DNA of 64,000 nt from Phycomyces blakesleeanus NRRL 1555(-) (taxonomy: Eukaryota > Mucoromycota > Mucoromycetes > Mucorales > Phycomycetaceae). The stretch covers positions 1,515,054 through 1,579,053 of the forward strand of contig NW_017265137.1 in NCBI RefSeq assembly GCF_001638985.1, written 5' to 3'. Below, one piece after another: positions 1 through 11,475 of this stretch (position 1 is the first letter of the stretch; every line of letters begins with the position of its first letter). Both the position numbers and the translations under genes were made by a program. The notes under the pieces were generated by a model, which worked only from the letters and a program-made list of their open reading frames with translations, searched no databases and was not told the origin of the DNA.

Positions 1-1640
1 TTAATTGTAAAAAGATATTTAATGGACTGCTTACTGCTTGTCCTTGACCAAAAAAGTTACAAAAAACCCTAACATATCGGCGTCCTCATGGCAAGCATTT
101 CTAATATGTACGAGTTCAAAATCCCGTCTGCTGACCATCTCCACCTCAGTACAAACTATCTTGCGGGAATTACTTAAACAAAAACAAATTGGAAAGTCTT
201 TTATAATAGGCATTGAATCATTTCTGACTCTCTATCTAGTGTCAAGGTGTAAACACACATTAATTTATTGCATTGCCACGGTTGATATCTCACTCAAATA
301 AGTTAATAATAATACCATGCCAGCCGTTCAGAAAAATTGTAAGCTTACTGAGGTATTCGGGATTGTTTATGGATTGGTATATCAATAATAATAAAAGTAA
401 ATATTGTGAGAGTGTTATTTATTAAAAAGACCAAATAATATTGTTTATATCTGTTACTATTAAAACAACTATAATTCAAATACCTGTTGTGTAATGGTTG
501 GTTTACACTGTATGAGTGTGTAGTGTACATATGTCTGGTGTGTAATAGTCCTAGAGATTATTAACTTTCCAGATTTATTGGCAAGCAGAAACCAGTGTTT
601 GGTTCTGGAGCCCGTTCTTCACTCACTTGTGGTGTGTATACCACAGTCACCAACATACTAGCCTTTCTATACTGTTGATTTATTTATTAATATTCATAAA
701 AAGAAAAATAATATACATATATAATACAGTACATAGTTTCTTTTTATTAATATCAACAAGCCTATTAAATATTTATTGACCATGAGATATTGTTGTTGAT
801 AATTTTAAAAAAAATATTAATAATAAAAATTCAAATCAAAAGAGTTTTTTATTATAATTTTATTAGTTGACTAAATCGAAGAATACATATATAGAGAGAG
901 AGACAATTGTCAAATTCTTAGTTCACCACTTTGTTAAAAAATAACAAAAGTGGATCCATCCCCCCCAGGACGAAGACCTGATTTGACAGCGAGAGGGAAA
1001 AAATGAGTTGGTTGCTCTCTTTTCAACTAAGAGTGGGTGGAAAACATAGGCGAGTTCAGGCAGCGCTGCACGACAGCATACACCATTCCAAGCCAGTAGA
1101 TGTTTTCTAGAGTATCGGCTTGCACACCGCATCGCACACAACCACAACCAACTCGTCTGGACACTCGCGCAGAAAGCTGCCAGTGAAATACGCCAATAAG
1201 AACAGTAAAACACAGTACAAGAGATCATTCGTGCATTCTCTCTCGTAGGTCCAGAATAAAGAAAGCTAATCCGATCCGAGAACTAAACGCCCAGACAAGA
1301 GGTTCAAAGTAGAGTAAGTATAAATGTTATGCTTTTGACCATGTGAGTGTGTGAACTAATATTTGTCTCCAGCCGCCAATACTATAAGATTAGCGACTTT
1401 TTACCAGATAAACGGGAATAGCAGTGAAGAAAAATCCTTTACCAATAAACAGCAAATAACTGTGGTAGAATTTCTGAGCAAGAGCTTGTCGATAAAATAT
1501 CTGTACAAAAATAATATACAGAGAATATGTATCAGAGTCAGTGTAAAAGAAAAAAGAATTTGTATAAAAAACAAGGCGGAAAAAATTTACCAAATAGTAT
1601 CGGATAATAAGTGGTACTTTAGAAGCAGCAATATATACAT
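1..1640. other. AT-rich region without a recognisable gene
   Basis: The short open frames here have no recognisable motif. A block of higher GC at about 940-1310 stands out from its surroundings and is closed by stops in the frames I read on both strands. It is followed by a GTAAGT..CTCCAG pair (about 1316-1372) that would look like an intron in a transcript. It could be a decayed repeat copy or a spliced non-coding transcript; I see nothing that decides between them. Confidence 0.4.
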
Positions 1641-1799
1641 ATATATCAATAAAGCTTGACTAATATAGAGATGTTAAGCATATAAAATTGGGTGTTAGTA
1701 AATTTTGAAAAGAGAAATATTTTATCCAGAGGAAATAAAATAAATATATTACCAAAAAACTTCTTGTCCCAAAGACATATGCTGGAAAGACAGATAGAA

Positions 1800-3340
1800 A
1801 TATATTGAAAAACACTCTCAAGATAGAGATAAAGAGAGATAAAAAGGCAGATAGAGCAGGAGCCAGAGACAGACAGGGATCCAGAGATAGAGAGATATGA
1901 AGAGAGGTGAGAGGTATATGGAGAGGTATATGGAGAGGTATGCAGAGAGGTATGCAGAGAGGTATACGGAGAAGTGTGCAGAGAGGTATACGGAGAAGTG
2001 TGCAAAGAGGTATACGGAGAAGTGTGCAGAGAGGTATACGGAGAAGTGTGCAGAGAGGTATACGGTGAAGTGTGTAGAGAGGTATACGGAGAAGTGTGCA
2101 GAGAGGTATATGGAGAAGTGTGCAGAGAGATGTGCAGAGAGGTATACGAAGAGATATACAGAGAGGTATACGAAGAGATATACAGAGAGGTATACGAAGA
2201 GATATATGGAGAGATATACGGAGAGATATATGGAGAGGTATACGGAGAGGTATATAGATAGAGAACCAGAGAGAGATATAACAATAAATATAACGGTAGA
2301 TATAATAGACAGTAAAAACATGCAGAGAGAGAGAAAGGCCGAGAGAGAGAAAGGCGCAGAGAGAAAGAAAGGCGTAAAGAGAGAAAGGCATAGAGAGAGA
2401 AAGGCATAAAGAGAGAGATAGGCCGATAGAGAGAGAGAAAGGTGGAGAAAGAGAGAAAGGCCAAGAGAGAGAAAGACGTAGAGAGAGAGAGGCGGAAAGA
2501 GAGAGATAGGCCAATAGAGAGAGAGAAAGGCGGAGAAAGAGAGAAATGCCAAGAGAGAGAAAGACGTAGAGAGAGAGAAAGGCGGAGAAAGAGAGAAAGG
2601 CCAAGAGAGAGAAAGACGTAGAGAGAGAGAGGCGGAAAGAGAGAGAAAGGCAGAAAGAGAGAGAAAGGCCAAGAGAGAGAAAGACGTAGAGAGAGAGGCG
2701 GAAAGAGAGAGATAGGCGGAAAGAGAGAGATAGGCAGAAAGAGAGAGATAGGCGGAAAGAGAGAGATAGGCCGATAGAGAGAGAGAGAGAAAGGCGGAGA
2801 AAGAGAGAAAGGCAGAAAGAGAGAGAAAGGCCAAGAGAGAGAAAGACGTAGAGAGAGAGGCGGAAAGAGAGAGATAGGCCGATAGAGAGAGAGAGAAAGG
2901 CGGAGAAAGAGAGAAAGGCAGAAAGAGAGAGAAAGGCCAAGAGAGAGAAAGACGTAGAGAGAGAGGCGGAAAGAGAGAGATAGGCCGATAGAGAGAGAGA
3001 AAGGCGGAGAGAGAGAAAGGCCAAGAGAGAGAGTGTGTGTGTGAGAGGCCGAGAGAGAGAAAGGCCGATAAAGAGGGAAAAGCCAATAAAGAGAAAAAGG
3101 CCGACAAAGACAGAAAGGCTGAGAAAGGCCGAGAGAGAAAGACGGCGAGAGAGGCAAAGAGAGAGAGATGCCGAGAGAGACCAAAAGAGAGAGAGACAGA
3201 GAGAGAGACAGAGAGATAGAGAGGCAAATAGAGAGAAAAGCAGAGAGAGACAGGCAGATATTGAGGCAAAGAGACAGACAGACGAAGAGGCAGAGAAAGA
3301 TACAAACGGAAAGATAAGTCAAGAATAAAAGAGAGAGATA
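1800..3340. repeat. Purine-rich minisatellite / GA satellite tract
   Basis: About 1.5 kb in which the + strand is almost only G and A. The left part (about 1900-2265) is built from a 12-bp unit of the form GAGAGGTATACG. In the core (about 1950-2110) it is arranged as a 24-bp dimer, GAGAGGTATACG followed by GAGAAGTGTGCA, repeated about six or seven times. The right part (about 2325-3240) is GAGAGA/AAGGC-type sequence with irregular higher-order repeats; for example AAGACGTAGAG recurs near 2473, 2562, 2612, 2682, 2842 and 2951. All three minus frames stay open for roughly 1.4-1.7 kb only because TTA, CTA and TCA are nearly absent from the + strand. Such mirror-symmetric purine tracts can form triplex (H-) DNA. 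Confidence 0.9.
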
Positions 3341-3996
3341 GAGAGATGAGGTTTGGCCAGTTTATTGTTACTGTTTATATAGACAATCTTTTGATTTTTT
3401 TTTCAAAGAAAGAATAAAAAAATGGTCACTATATTGTAATCTCTTCTGTGGTTATGAATGCAAATGCAATCATTCCTTTAAATGATATAAAATACAACAG
3501 AGCAATAAATCACCTAGCACTCTCTTGAAATTCCTTGAGAATGAGTACTATAAAAAATACTTAGATGAATAGTATCTATGTATTTCTCCTCGAAAGAAAT
3601 ATATGAATGTTTTAGTATTGCTCTTAAGGGTGTTGTATTGTGATGTGATGCGATATATTATATTGTAGAGAAGAAAATATATACTCTTATGGTTCTTCAT
3701 ATCAATTGCCCGCCGGTGAATTACAAAAATATTATCTTTGAGAATGATTGCCAAGCACTCAATAATTACTTTGTATAATGTACATTACACATACATTTCT
3801 TAAACTAATAAGGCGAGTACCAATATCTCTGGCGAGCTAAATTGTATCTCATCTTAGGCAAAATAAAAATACATTAGATTATCACTATCAAAATAAAAAT
3901 TATGCGCCATTTATTGCACATCAACTGATAGACATAATAATTATAAGATATTTTTTCTTATAAAAAAAGCGAGCTAGGCAGTAATAATTGATATAT
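3340..3996. other. AT-rich spacer
   Basis: I see no gene or conserved motif between the GA minisatellite and the left end of the foldback element. The only open frame of note (about 3548-3754, minus) is low-complexity and unrecognised. Confidence 0.4.
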
Positions 3997-4447
3997 ACAG
4001 CCCGAATTCGAAAGGCGTTTTATCAGCGTTATAAATCAGTGTTGTCTCATATATCTATTAAGTACATAGAGAATTCCACCGATTGAGAAAGTGCTTTGTA
4101 AAAAAAATTGTATAATATCTATGCGAGCATACATCTAAGTAAAAAAATAAAATCCCTAAAGAAAAACAAAAAGCTTTTTTGCAACATCCTTTATATTCTA
4201 TAAAAAAAACTATCGGATACTAGCAGCTTTGTTTGAGAATACGATGGTAATTATTTGCTTCTCTAGCCAATATAATAGTATACATATATTGCTTTTTTCT
4301 TTGATAGAAGACATTAATAGACAAAAATGACAAGATACACACTCTGTAATTAAGTACTATTCTTTGTACTCGGCTAATAAAGGTTATAAAGAATGTCTTA
4401 TGAATAGATTTGAAAATAAAACACGGGCACTATCGATGAACATACTT
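3997..4447 (+). repeat. Left terminal inverted repeat of the foldback element
   Basis: 451 bp; it pairs with 4877-5328. It begins ACAGCCCGAATTCGAAAGG and its inner end is near CACTATCGATGAACATACTT. Confidence 0.85.
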
Positions 4448-4876
4448 GTTAGTACTGTATATACACTCGAGGTGAGAAAAAATTTGGCACCAGATAAAAA
4501 ATACCAAAAGCCCAATTATTTTACTTAATAATAATAATAATATCTTCTCATGCATTTAGTTAAATATAACGTGGGATATATGTTTTCATCTAGAATGCTC
4601 CATAGTTAATATCCAAATGCTGGTTATTACAAGCACGAACACATCATGTAAATTCACTCGACAGATTTTAACGCAATCAGTATTTCGGCTGTTGCTGATA
4701 TAATTTCTATCTAATATAAAAAAGCAATATTAGGTGTCTTCTCTTTAATGTTTAGAAACTTTTACTACTATTATTGTTAACCCATTTTGTATTGATTATA
4801 TTCTCTAAATTTCACGGTTTTTGCTTTTGTCATCAGAGAACAAAGTACTTTTTTGCTATGGGATTGTAGTAGAAAT

Positions 4877-5328
4877 AAGTATGTTCATCGATAGTGCCCG
4901 TGTTTTATTTTCAAATCTATTCATAAGACATTCTTTATAACCTTTATTAGCCGAGTACAAAGAATAGTACTTAATTACAGAGTGCGTATCTTGTCATTTT
5001 TGTCTATTAATGTCTTCTATCAAAGAAAAAAGCAATATATGTATACTATTATATTGGCTAGAGAAGCAAATAATTACCATCGTATTCTCAAACAAAGCTG
5101 CTAGTATCCAATAGTTTTTTTTATAGAATATAAAGGATGTTGCAAAAAAGCTTTTTGTTTTTCTTTAGGGATTTTATTTTTTTACTTAGATGTATGCTCG
5201 CATAGATATTATACAATTTTTTTTTACAAAGCACTTTCTCAATCGGTGGAATTCTCTATGTACTTAATAGATATATGAGACAACACTGATTTATAACGCT
5301 AATAAAACGCCTTTCGAATTCGGGCTGT
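4877..5328 (-). repeat. Right terminal inverted repeat of the foldback element
   Basis: 452 bp; the reverse complement of the left arm. It ends CCTTTCGAATTCGGGCTGT at the outer border. Confidence 0.85.
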
Positions 5329-5868
5329 CTACCTCACACTGTGGCTAAGAAAATTGGTAACATAACTGCTATTTTTTTGTATCTTTAAAAAGAAATGACA
5401 GTTAAAGCAAAACACACTATAAAAGCTGCTTTACAATAGATGTCATTTGGCGGGCTTAATGGATCTGTGTCATGGATTAGCAGCCTTTTTTCCTGGTGTG
5501 ATAATAGCCAAGGAACTCGTGGTAATAAGACGTTTCTTGGAGTAGGCTTTCTAATCCCTTGATTGATTTCTTTCTTCTTTTCTCTCATTTCTTTAGCGTA
5601 ATGTCAAAAGAATCACCAAGCAAAAAAGCTAATTGCTAAGTTCTTTGCATTGTAGCCGACCAATAAACACAAAAGAAAAACTATACAAGTCGCATTTTTA
5701 AGAGTTACTGTGAGGATATATAATACAAAAAAAAGTTGTAAATAGATATTATTTCCAATAAGCAGTACAGAAAAGTACTTTCAAATTATTAAATAACATA
5801 TTAAGCATTTTGTACTATTATTATTTTACATAATATTCACTCTACTTTTTGCTTAAATATAAATACTA
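5329..5868. other. AT-rich spacer and probable LINE 5' region
   Basis: No recognisable gene. The part next to 5868 is AT-rich like the host sequence, so the LINE 5' end (5'UTR or insertion border) cannot be placed from sequence alone. Confidence 0.3.
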
Positions 5869-5892
5869 TTGAACATTTTTTATTTCAAAAGC

Positions 5893-7248
5893 ATGGCTCT
5901 TTCCACTAACACTCCGGAACCACCAGCGGTCAAAAACCCCTCCACCACTGGCTCATCTCCACCATTGCCAACCTCATTCACACCAATCTCACCCTCTTCG
6001 ACACCTCTTTACTCGCAAGTAGCTACTCAGAACGCACTTTCACTTCTCGAAAAGCAACCTCATGTTATCTTCAGCTCTACGAATAACACAACCCCACGTA
6101 CCTGGCGTGTAGGGTCCTCTAAGTTTTCAGTTTTTTTCACCGTCCCACCCAAATCCTCACCCAAGTTTGACCCTTTCTGGAGAGCTCTTCTCTCAGCCTA
6201 TCCTCGCGAGGTTAACATGGGCATCACTCTTGGCTCACGCTCTTCCCCTGATACATGTGAACTCCATCTACCTACCAGTGCTGACTGCGAGCGAGCGTGC
6301 TCTCGACCTTTGGTAGTCGGCGATTCGTCTTTCCCCACTCAACCTGCTGTTCCCATTGGCACAATTGTTCGCCGTGTTTTCTTAACCAAGCTTCCTCGTG
6401 TTCCTTATCATGACCTGGCTACACAACTCGCCAAATGTATGTTTCCTTTTGGCAAAGTGCGGGAGATCGCCATTCATGAATCATATGGGTTTTTTGACGG
6501 TTCTGGCTATGTTGTCCTCGCCAATACACCTACCGACGATGTGCCATCAGATTCTCTGACGTACCAAATTGCATACGACGATACGCAAAAGATTCTTGGT
6601 AAGTGGCCTTCCATGGGCTCCCACTGCACCTACTGTAAGGAAATGGGGCACGACGTCGCAAAATGCACCAAATGCCCAGCCGAAACCCGAACGTGTTTTG
6701 GATGCAACAAGACCGGTCACTTACAAGCCAATTGTCCATACATTACCGATCCTTCCAAGACGTCCAAGACGTCCAACAAGCGCTCCCGCCACCCCAACCG
6801 CAATTCGAAGCTCGATCGCCCCATCATTGCGCCCAAGCCTTTGATTCCCACTGAGCTCTCACTCATCTACGGAGGATCGGAGGCCTCCAAGCACAACCCT
6901 CGTCAACCTGCTTTGCGTGAGTTGTCTAAGCTGTCTCCCACAAAGACCACCTTTACTCTACCGACACCAACTGAGCCGCCCACGTCCTCCGGCCCTCGTC
7001 CTCGAAGCCGTTCTGTCGACACCCCCACGCGTGGCTGGGACAAAGAGATAGACGACAGAATGATAACTAATCTCATGGATAGAGATGAGGCTCGGGCTCT
7101 CCGACTCCAGTCTGCCTCTCGCCACACTCATCTCCGTTTTTCCCGGCCGGCACGTCCAACAGGCCGCAATACATCTCTCTCTCTTCCTCGCTTTACTCAC
7201 CCACAAACCACAAAAGCCCTCGGCGCAGAGGCCAACATTAACCAATGA
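5893..7248 (+). CDS. LINE ORF1 protein (gag-like, two CCHC zinc knuckles)
   Basis: About 451 aa from the ATG at 5893; an in-frame ATG eight codons earlier (5869) is also possible. The N-terminal ~90 residues are Ser/Thr/Pro-rich. The middle looks like an RNA-binding gag domain. Two zinc knuckles of form CX2CX4HX4C follow (CTYCKEMGHDVAKC and CFGCNKTGHLQANC, near 6630-6740), and then a basic, Pro-rich C-terminus. ORF1 proteins of this kind coat the element RNA in a ribonucleoprotein. The stop TGA (7246-7248) overlaps the ORF2 start as ATGA, which suggests ORF2 is reached by termination-reinitiation. The frame is intact. The GC content is above that of the flanking host DNA. Confidence 0.9.
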   Translation: MALSTNTPEPPAVKNPSTTGSSPPLPTSFTPISPSSTPLYSQVATQNALSLLEKQPHVIFSSTNNTTPRTWRVGSSKFSVFFTVPPKSSPKFDPFWRALLSAYPREVNMGITLGSRSSPDTCELHLPTSADCERACSRPLVVGDSSFPTQPAVPIGTIVRRVFLTKLPRVPYHDLATQLAKCMFPFGKVREIAIHESYGFFDGSGYVVLANTPTDDVPSDSLTYQIAYDDTQKILGKWPSMGSHCTYCKEMGHDVAKCTKCPAETRTCFGCNKTGHLQANCPYITDPSKTSKTSNKRSRHPNRNSKLDRPIIAPKPLIPTELSLIYGGSEASKHNPRQPALRELSKLSPTKTTFTLPTPTEPPTSSGPRPRSRSVDTPTRGWDKEIDDRMITNLMDRDEARALRLQSASRHTHLRFSRPARPTGRNTSLSLPRFTHPQTTKALGAEANINQ

Positions 7249-10200
7249 TTAAAATAGGCACTATGAACTGTAGGGGTCTACCCAAAGTCGGACACCCTGA
7301 ATCACGCTCCTTTTTCATACGCCATTTACGCTCGCAGGGAATCGATATTTTAGCCCTGCAAGAAACCCATGCCTCATCATCTATGCTTCAATCTACCTTT
7401 GACCAACAATTTCGGTCCTCTTCATCATTATGGTCTCCATACTGCGGTGTTGTATGCCTTTCCCCTCACATTATCTTCACTGACCCTCTATTTAGCCCAT
7501 GCGGCAGGTGTATCATGACAACTATCACGCATGTGGATAATAATTTTTCGCCCTTCAGGATAGGCGCCATCTATGCGCCTGCTTCCCAAACTCCACGTTA
7601 TCGTTTTCTTGCCTCTTTACTGTCCACTCCTGACCTCATCCCTCCCAATCCTTCAAACTTTATTCTATTGAGCGATTTTAACCATGCAATTCACTCACAC
7701 TATGCTCTCGGACGTCGTGCTCCAGCTGACTGGCTACAGTTTATAGATACCAATATGACTGACTGTATCACTCCTCGTGGCCAGCACCCTCAGCCTACGT
7801 TCCACCGAGCCCTGTCTTCCACCACCATTGACTACATCCTTGCGTCCTCAGACCTTCACCCTCGCACTACAGACCCACAAGTGAGCTATATTCACCAGAA
7901 ATGGTCTGATCATTGTCTGGTTGCAGTCAGTCTGTCCCTCCCTTCAACCAAGTCTTCTGGTAAGGGACTTTGGCGTGCTAACCCTCACCTAGCACAATCA
8001 CTTTCGTTCCGTACCGATCTCAACACTCTTCTCTCCACCCTCGTTCCTGCCCTTCGCGCTGATCTTTCTCCTCAAGCCCGATGGGATGCGATTAAGCTCG
8101 AAGTCATTCGTTTCGTTAAATGTTTCTCTCGCCACCTTCGCCCCTCTCTGAACGACCTGGAAACATGCCTACAAAAACGACGGGACCGACTCATTCACCG
8201 TTTCCGCCACCAACCCGCCCAGAACTTCCAACTCCCAATTGTGGAACGATTGTTGCAGCAAGTCCAACTTGAACGGGTCGAGATTATGGCTCTCAAGGCC
8301 GGGAAATACTGGCGGGAAAAGGGTGAGACTTCTGCAGGATACCTCAAACGCACTATCGCCATTCGCCAATCCCGCAAAGCCATTGCAAGCCTCTGTCACC
8401 CTGTTACAAATGACATTTGCACCACACCCGACGCCATGACTGAGGCCGCAGCAGTCTTCTATGAAGGCTTGTACACCCCTGATCCTATAGACTACTCTGC
8501 TGTGGATGAGCTGCTCTCTCATTTGTCTTCAGATCTCCATTTGCCAGAACTTGCACAGGACTATATGACTCGGCCATTCGTTCTCGACACAATTCGGTCA
8601 GGCGCTGCCCGCTCTCCTAGCTCTAGTAGCCCGGGCCCAGATGGTTTGCCATATGAGATTCTCTGCCTCATTCTCGCCCATCCCGTGTGTGGCGACCTCG
8701 TTTCCCGGATATATAACGATGCCTTGTCGAAGGGAATCTTTCCTCCTTCTTGGCAGTCCACTTGTGTCTGCTTGTTGCCAAAAAAGGCGATCTCAGTTCT
8801 CTGAAGAACTGGCGTCCCATCGCCTTGATTAATACCGATGCAAAAGTGTTTACTCGTCTCATGAATGCTCGTATGATTTCTGCTGTTACCACACTTATCA
8901 CCCCGTATCAAACTGGTTTTGTTCAGGGTAGATTTATAGCTGATAATGGAATGCTAACTCGTTTGGTCATGGCACAAGCCGCGAAGGATGGATCCTCAGG
9001 GATTGGCTTGCTCTTGGACCAGGAAAAGGCTTATGACCGAGTACACCCAGAGTATTTTCGTCGAGTGCTCGCTCATTTCCGCTTCCCTCCTTCCATCGTT
9101 AATTCTGTCTCTTCTCTATTTTTCTCTACGCAGCTACAGATTAACGTCAATGGGTTTCTCTCGCGCCCTCTTACGCAAGCCCGTGGCCTTCGACAAGGGG
9201 ATCCTCTCTCACCAATTCTCTTCAACCTAGCTTTTGAGCCTTTGCTTCGCCGCGTGATACACGATCCTCTGTTCCTCGGTGTCCTCCCTTCTGTCCCTCC
9301 CACTCTTCCCTCTTTACCTCCTGTCAAGCTGCTGGCTTATGCCGATGACCTGCTGGTGTTTCTTCCAGACACGGATCACATGTCTCGACTTCACCACCAT
9401 CTCAACACATACGCTGCCGCATCTAACGCTCGCATAAACATGCACAAGACTCAAGCCTTCTCCCTTTCAGGATCGTCACTCCCCGACTGGAATACTTTCC
9501 TTCGTGCATACGATGTTACTGATTGGCATGATCGTACGTCACCTACCTCTCTCCGATATCTTGGTTTTCCATTATTTTCCTCTATCACTCAACGAGACTC
9601 CTACGGGACCACCCTCCTGTCAAAAATTGAGACCTTTTGCAGTATTCATGGATCACGATCTCTTTCCTTTCGTGGGCGGGCAACCATCATGAACTCTCTT
9701 GTACTTTCTCAACTATGGCACGTCCTTCGTGTGGTTTCGTTCCCTTCCGCCTTCCTTGACCGAGTTCGCTCCATCGTGCGCGGATTCTTCCGTGTCAACT
9801 CTTTTCCTCCCATTGCTTTTGACACTCTCTGCTTGCCCCGACTACAGGGTGGCCTTGGTATCTTGGATCCTGGTATACAGCAATGTGCTCTCCAACTTCG
9901 CTGGCTGAAGCCCCTTATCCGTAATCCTCTACTGCCTCATGGTCTTGTTCCCCAATGGTTCTCCACTCTTCTTCGCTCCGACGTCCCTACCGTTGATCCT
10001 CTTCTTCCCTTACTCTTTCCGGACTGTCGTCCTCGCAACCATCGCACCCTTGATTCCCCGCTGAACCTGGTTCTGAAGGCTATGGATACTCTTCCCCGAA
10101 ACTTTGACAGAGTGGTGCTCAACCTTTCCAGTTGTCTCATCCTGCCGTTGTCTTCTATGATATCCAGTATGCCCTCTCACCCTCCGTATCGACCTGCTTG

Positions 10201-11029
10201 GCGTGATTTGCGAGTCCACCATCTATACCAAATCGAGTCCAATTTGGATATACTCACACCCATCACTCCCTCTCGTCCTCTACCCCGTTCTGTCACACTT
10301 AACCGCATCCTCAACAGAATTCGCGATCATACAATGGTCTTGCATCCCATTCTCTTTCGAGCATGCATTCTTTCTTTTGTACTGGCATTCCAACAGCCAG
10401 ATCTTCCTATTCGCGACGGGTCGTCCATTGACCTCCAGCCACTTCTGTCAGCCCAACTTCCCGGTCAGACCTGGTCCCGGCTCACCACGCGCTCCTACCG
10501 TTCTGCCTGCTCCCATCAACTGTCTGATGCTCGTCCCATCCACCCTCCTCTCATCCCACGACAACCTCGCTCCTTCTGGTCTTTCGCCCTCCCTCACCGG
10601 GCTCGGAATGTCTGGTTTCGCGGGTTGCACAATAAGCTTTCGTGCCGAGCACTTCTGTACCGCATCATGCCATCCACCGTCTCTTCTCCTCTCTGCACTA
10701 TTTGCCAGGTGTCCATCGAGACGCAAGAACATTTTCTTCTCGCTTGCCCGTTGAAATCTGCTGTGTGGACAGGCATTTGGTTGGAATTCTTCGGCACCGT
10801 CCCTCTGCCCTCTGTCCTCTCAAACGCTTTCCAATCCTTCGTCTTCCCCCCCACGCTTAACCCTGCGATCCCTGCTTCCTCAGTCTTTGGCCTAACTATC
10901 CTGGCTATTTGGGATCACCACTGGTCTTTCCACTTTAACTCTATCCCTTTCCTTCTCTCTGCGGTGCTCCACACTGCGCGCAAGTCAATTTCTCATCTCT
11001 GCTCTGAACTAGAGCTGGACTCTCCATAA
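7245..11029 (+). CDS. LINE ORF2 polyprotein: APE endonuclease, reverse transcriptase, CCHC; one -1 shift at 8780-8785
   Basis: Translation starts at 7245 with a typical endonuclease N-terminus (MNCRG at residues 7-11, QETH with Glu40). The metal and catalytic motifs DFN, TIDYI and WSDHCLV follow. The first frame stops at 8804. The second frame carries the reverse transcriptase: NWRPI, DQEKAYDRV, GLRQGDPLSP, and YADD at 9338-9349. It ends with a zinc-knuckle-like CX2CX7HX4C (10694-10747) and stops at 11029. The two frames join cleanly at the six A's of 8780-8785. There the 0-frame codons AAA AAG form the heptamer A AAA AAG, a classic -1 slippery sequence; reading on in -1 gives the family-typical PKKGDLSSLKNWRP. 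Either one A of an A7 run was lost (mutation or sequencing error), or the shift is programmed. The enzyme would nick target DNA and copy the element RNA by target-primed reverse transcription. Confidence 0.9.
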
Positions 11030-11475
11030 CTCCTCCATTTTTTTTAAAAAACAAAACAAAACAAAAACAAAAACAACCATAAAATTTAAAAGCCAAAAAC
11101 ATCATATAATCTACAAAACCTTACAAACAAATATTTTAATTTTCTCTTTTCCTATTCAATCAGAGACCTTTAATAAAATCCTGGGCTTTTTCTTCCTGGC
11201 TCCATACAAAAAAAAAATTTATTTCAAAAATGCGACTTCAATTTTCAAATTTTGCGCCTTGTATTTTCAAATTGTGCGACTTGCAAATCTGTTTTTGTAA
11301 AATAATTTATTCGGGCAGGATGAAAAAGAGATTGATTTGAAATCCTGCATAAACACACTCCCCGACAACTCAAAAGAAGGGTCACGCAGGTCAAGTCACA
11401 GCCCATTTTTTCTTTTTTTGACCTTTTTATTTTATTTTATTTCTCAGTTAAGCATTACTTAGTTTAATTCACATA

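Larger units (their letters stand above)
3997..5328. mobile_element. Non-autonomous foldback DNA element with ~451 bp inverted arms
   Basis: The left arm (3997-4447) and right arm (4877-5328) are reverse complements over their whole length, with only a handful of differences (mostly transitions, e.g. TATCGGATAC versus TATTGGATAC) and an occasional 1-nt length change. The outer ends read ACAGCCCGAATTCGAAAGG inward from both sides. The inner 430 bp (4448-4876) has no open frame, so the element cannot encode a transposase and would need one supplied in trans. I see no clear target-site duplication: the flanks are GATATAT on the left and CTACCTC on the right. The near identity of the arms suggests recent insertion or ongoing arm homogenisation. 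The family is not assigned. Confidence 0.85.
5869..11100 (+). mobile_element. Non-LTR retrotransposon (LINE) with APE endonuclease, near full length
   Basis: The element has a gag-like ORF1 with two CCHC zinc knuckles (5893-7248). An ORF2 (7245-11029) encodes an apurinic-like endonuclease, a reverse transcriptase with a YADD active site, and a C-terminal CCHC motif. After the ORF2 stop comes an A-rich 3' tail with AAAAC repeats (about 11046-11085). The coding part is markedly more GC-rich than the AT-rich DNA around it, as expected for a mobile insertion. The only lesion I see is one -1 shift in ORF2, so the copy is young. The layout fits fungal APE-type LINEs such as the Tad/I groups; I do not assign the clade. 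Target-site duplications were not found. The tail ends about 400 bp upstream of the NOP9 start codon. Confidence 0.93.

Noticed and set aside
923..1228. 101-codon minus frame in a GC-richer block, and a 98-codon + frame at 1363-1659
   Set aside because: No recognisable family or motif; the frames look like chance openings. Only the composition change is noted as a feature.
1646..3322. Three very long minus-strand open frames (up to 558 codons) of Ser/Leu/Tyr repeats, plus shorter Arg/Glu-rich frames on the + strand
   Set aside because: They are by-products of the GA minisatellite: stop codons cannot arise from the repeat unit. No start context, domain or non-repetitive coding part supports a gene.
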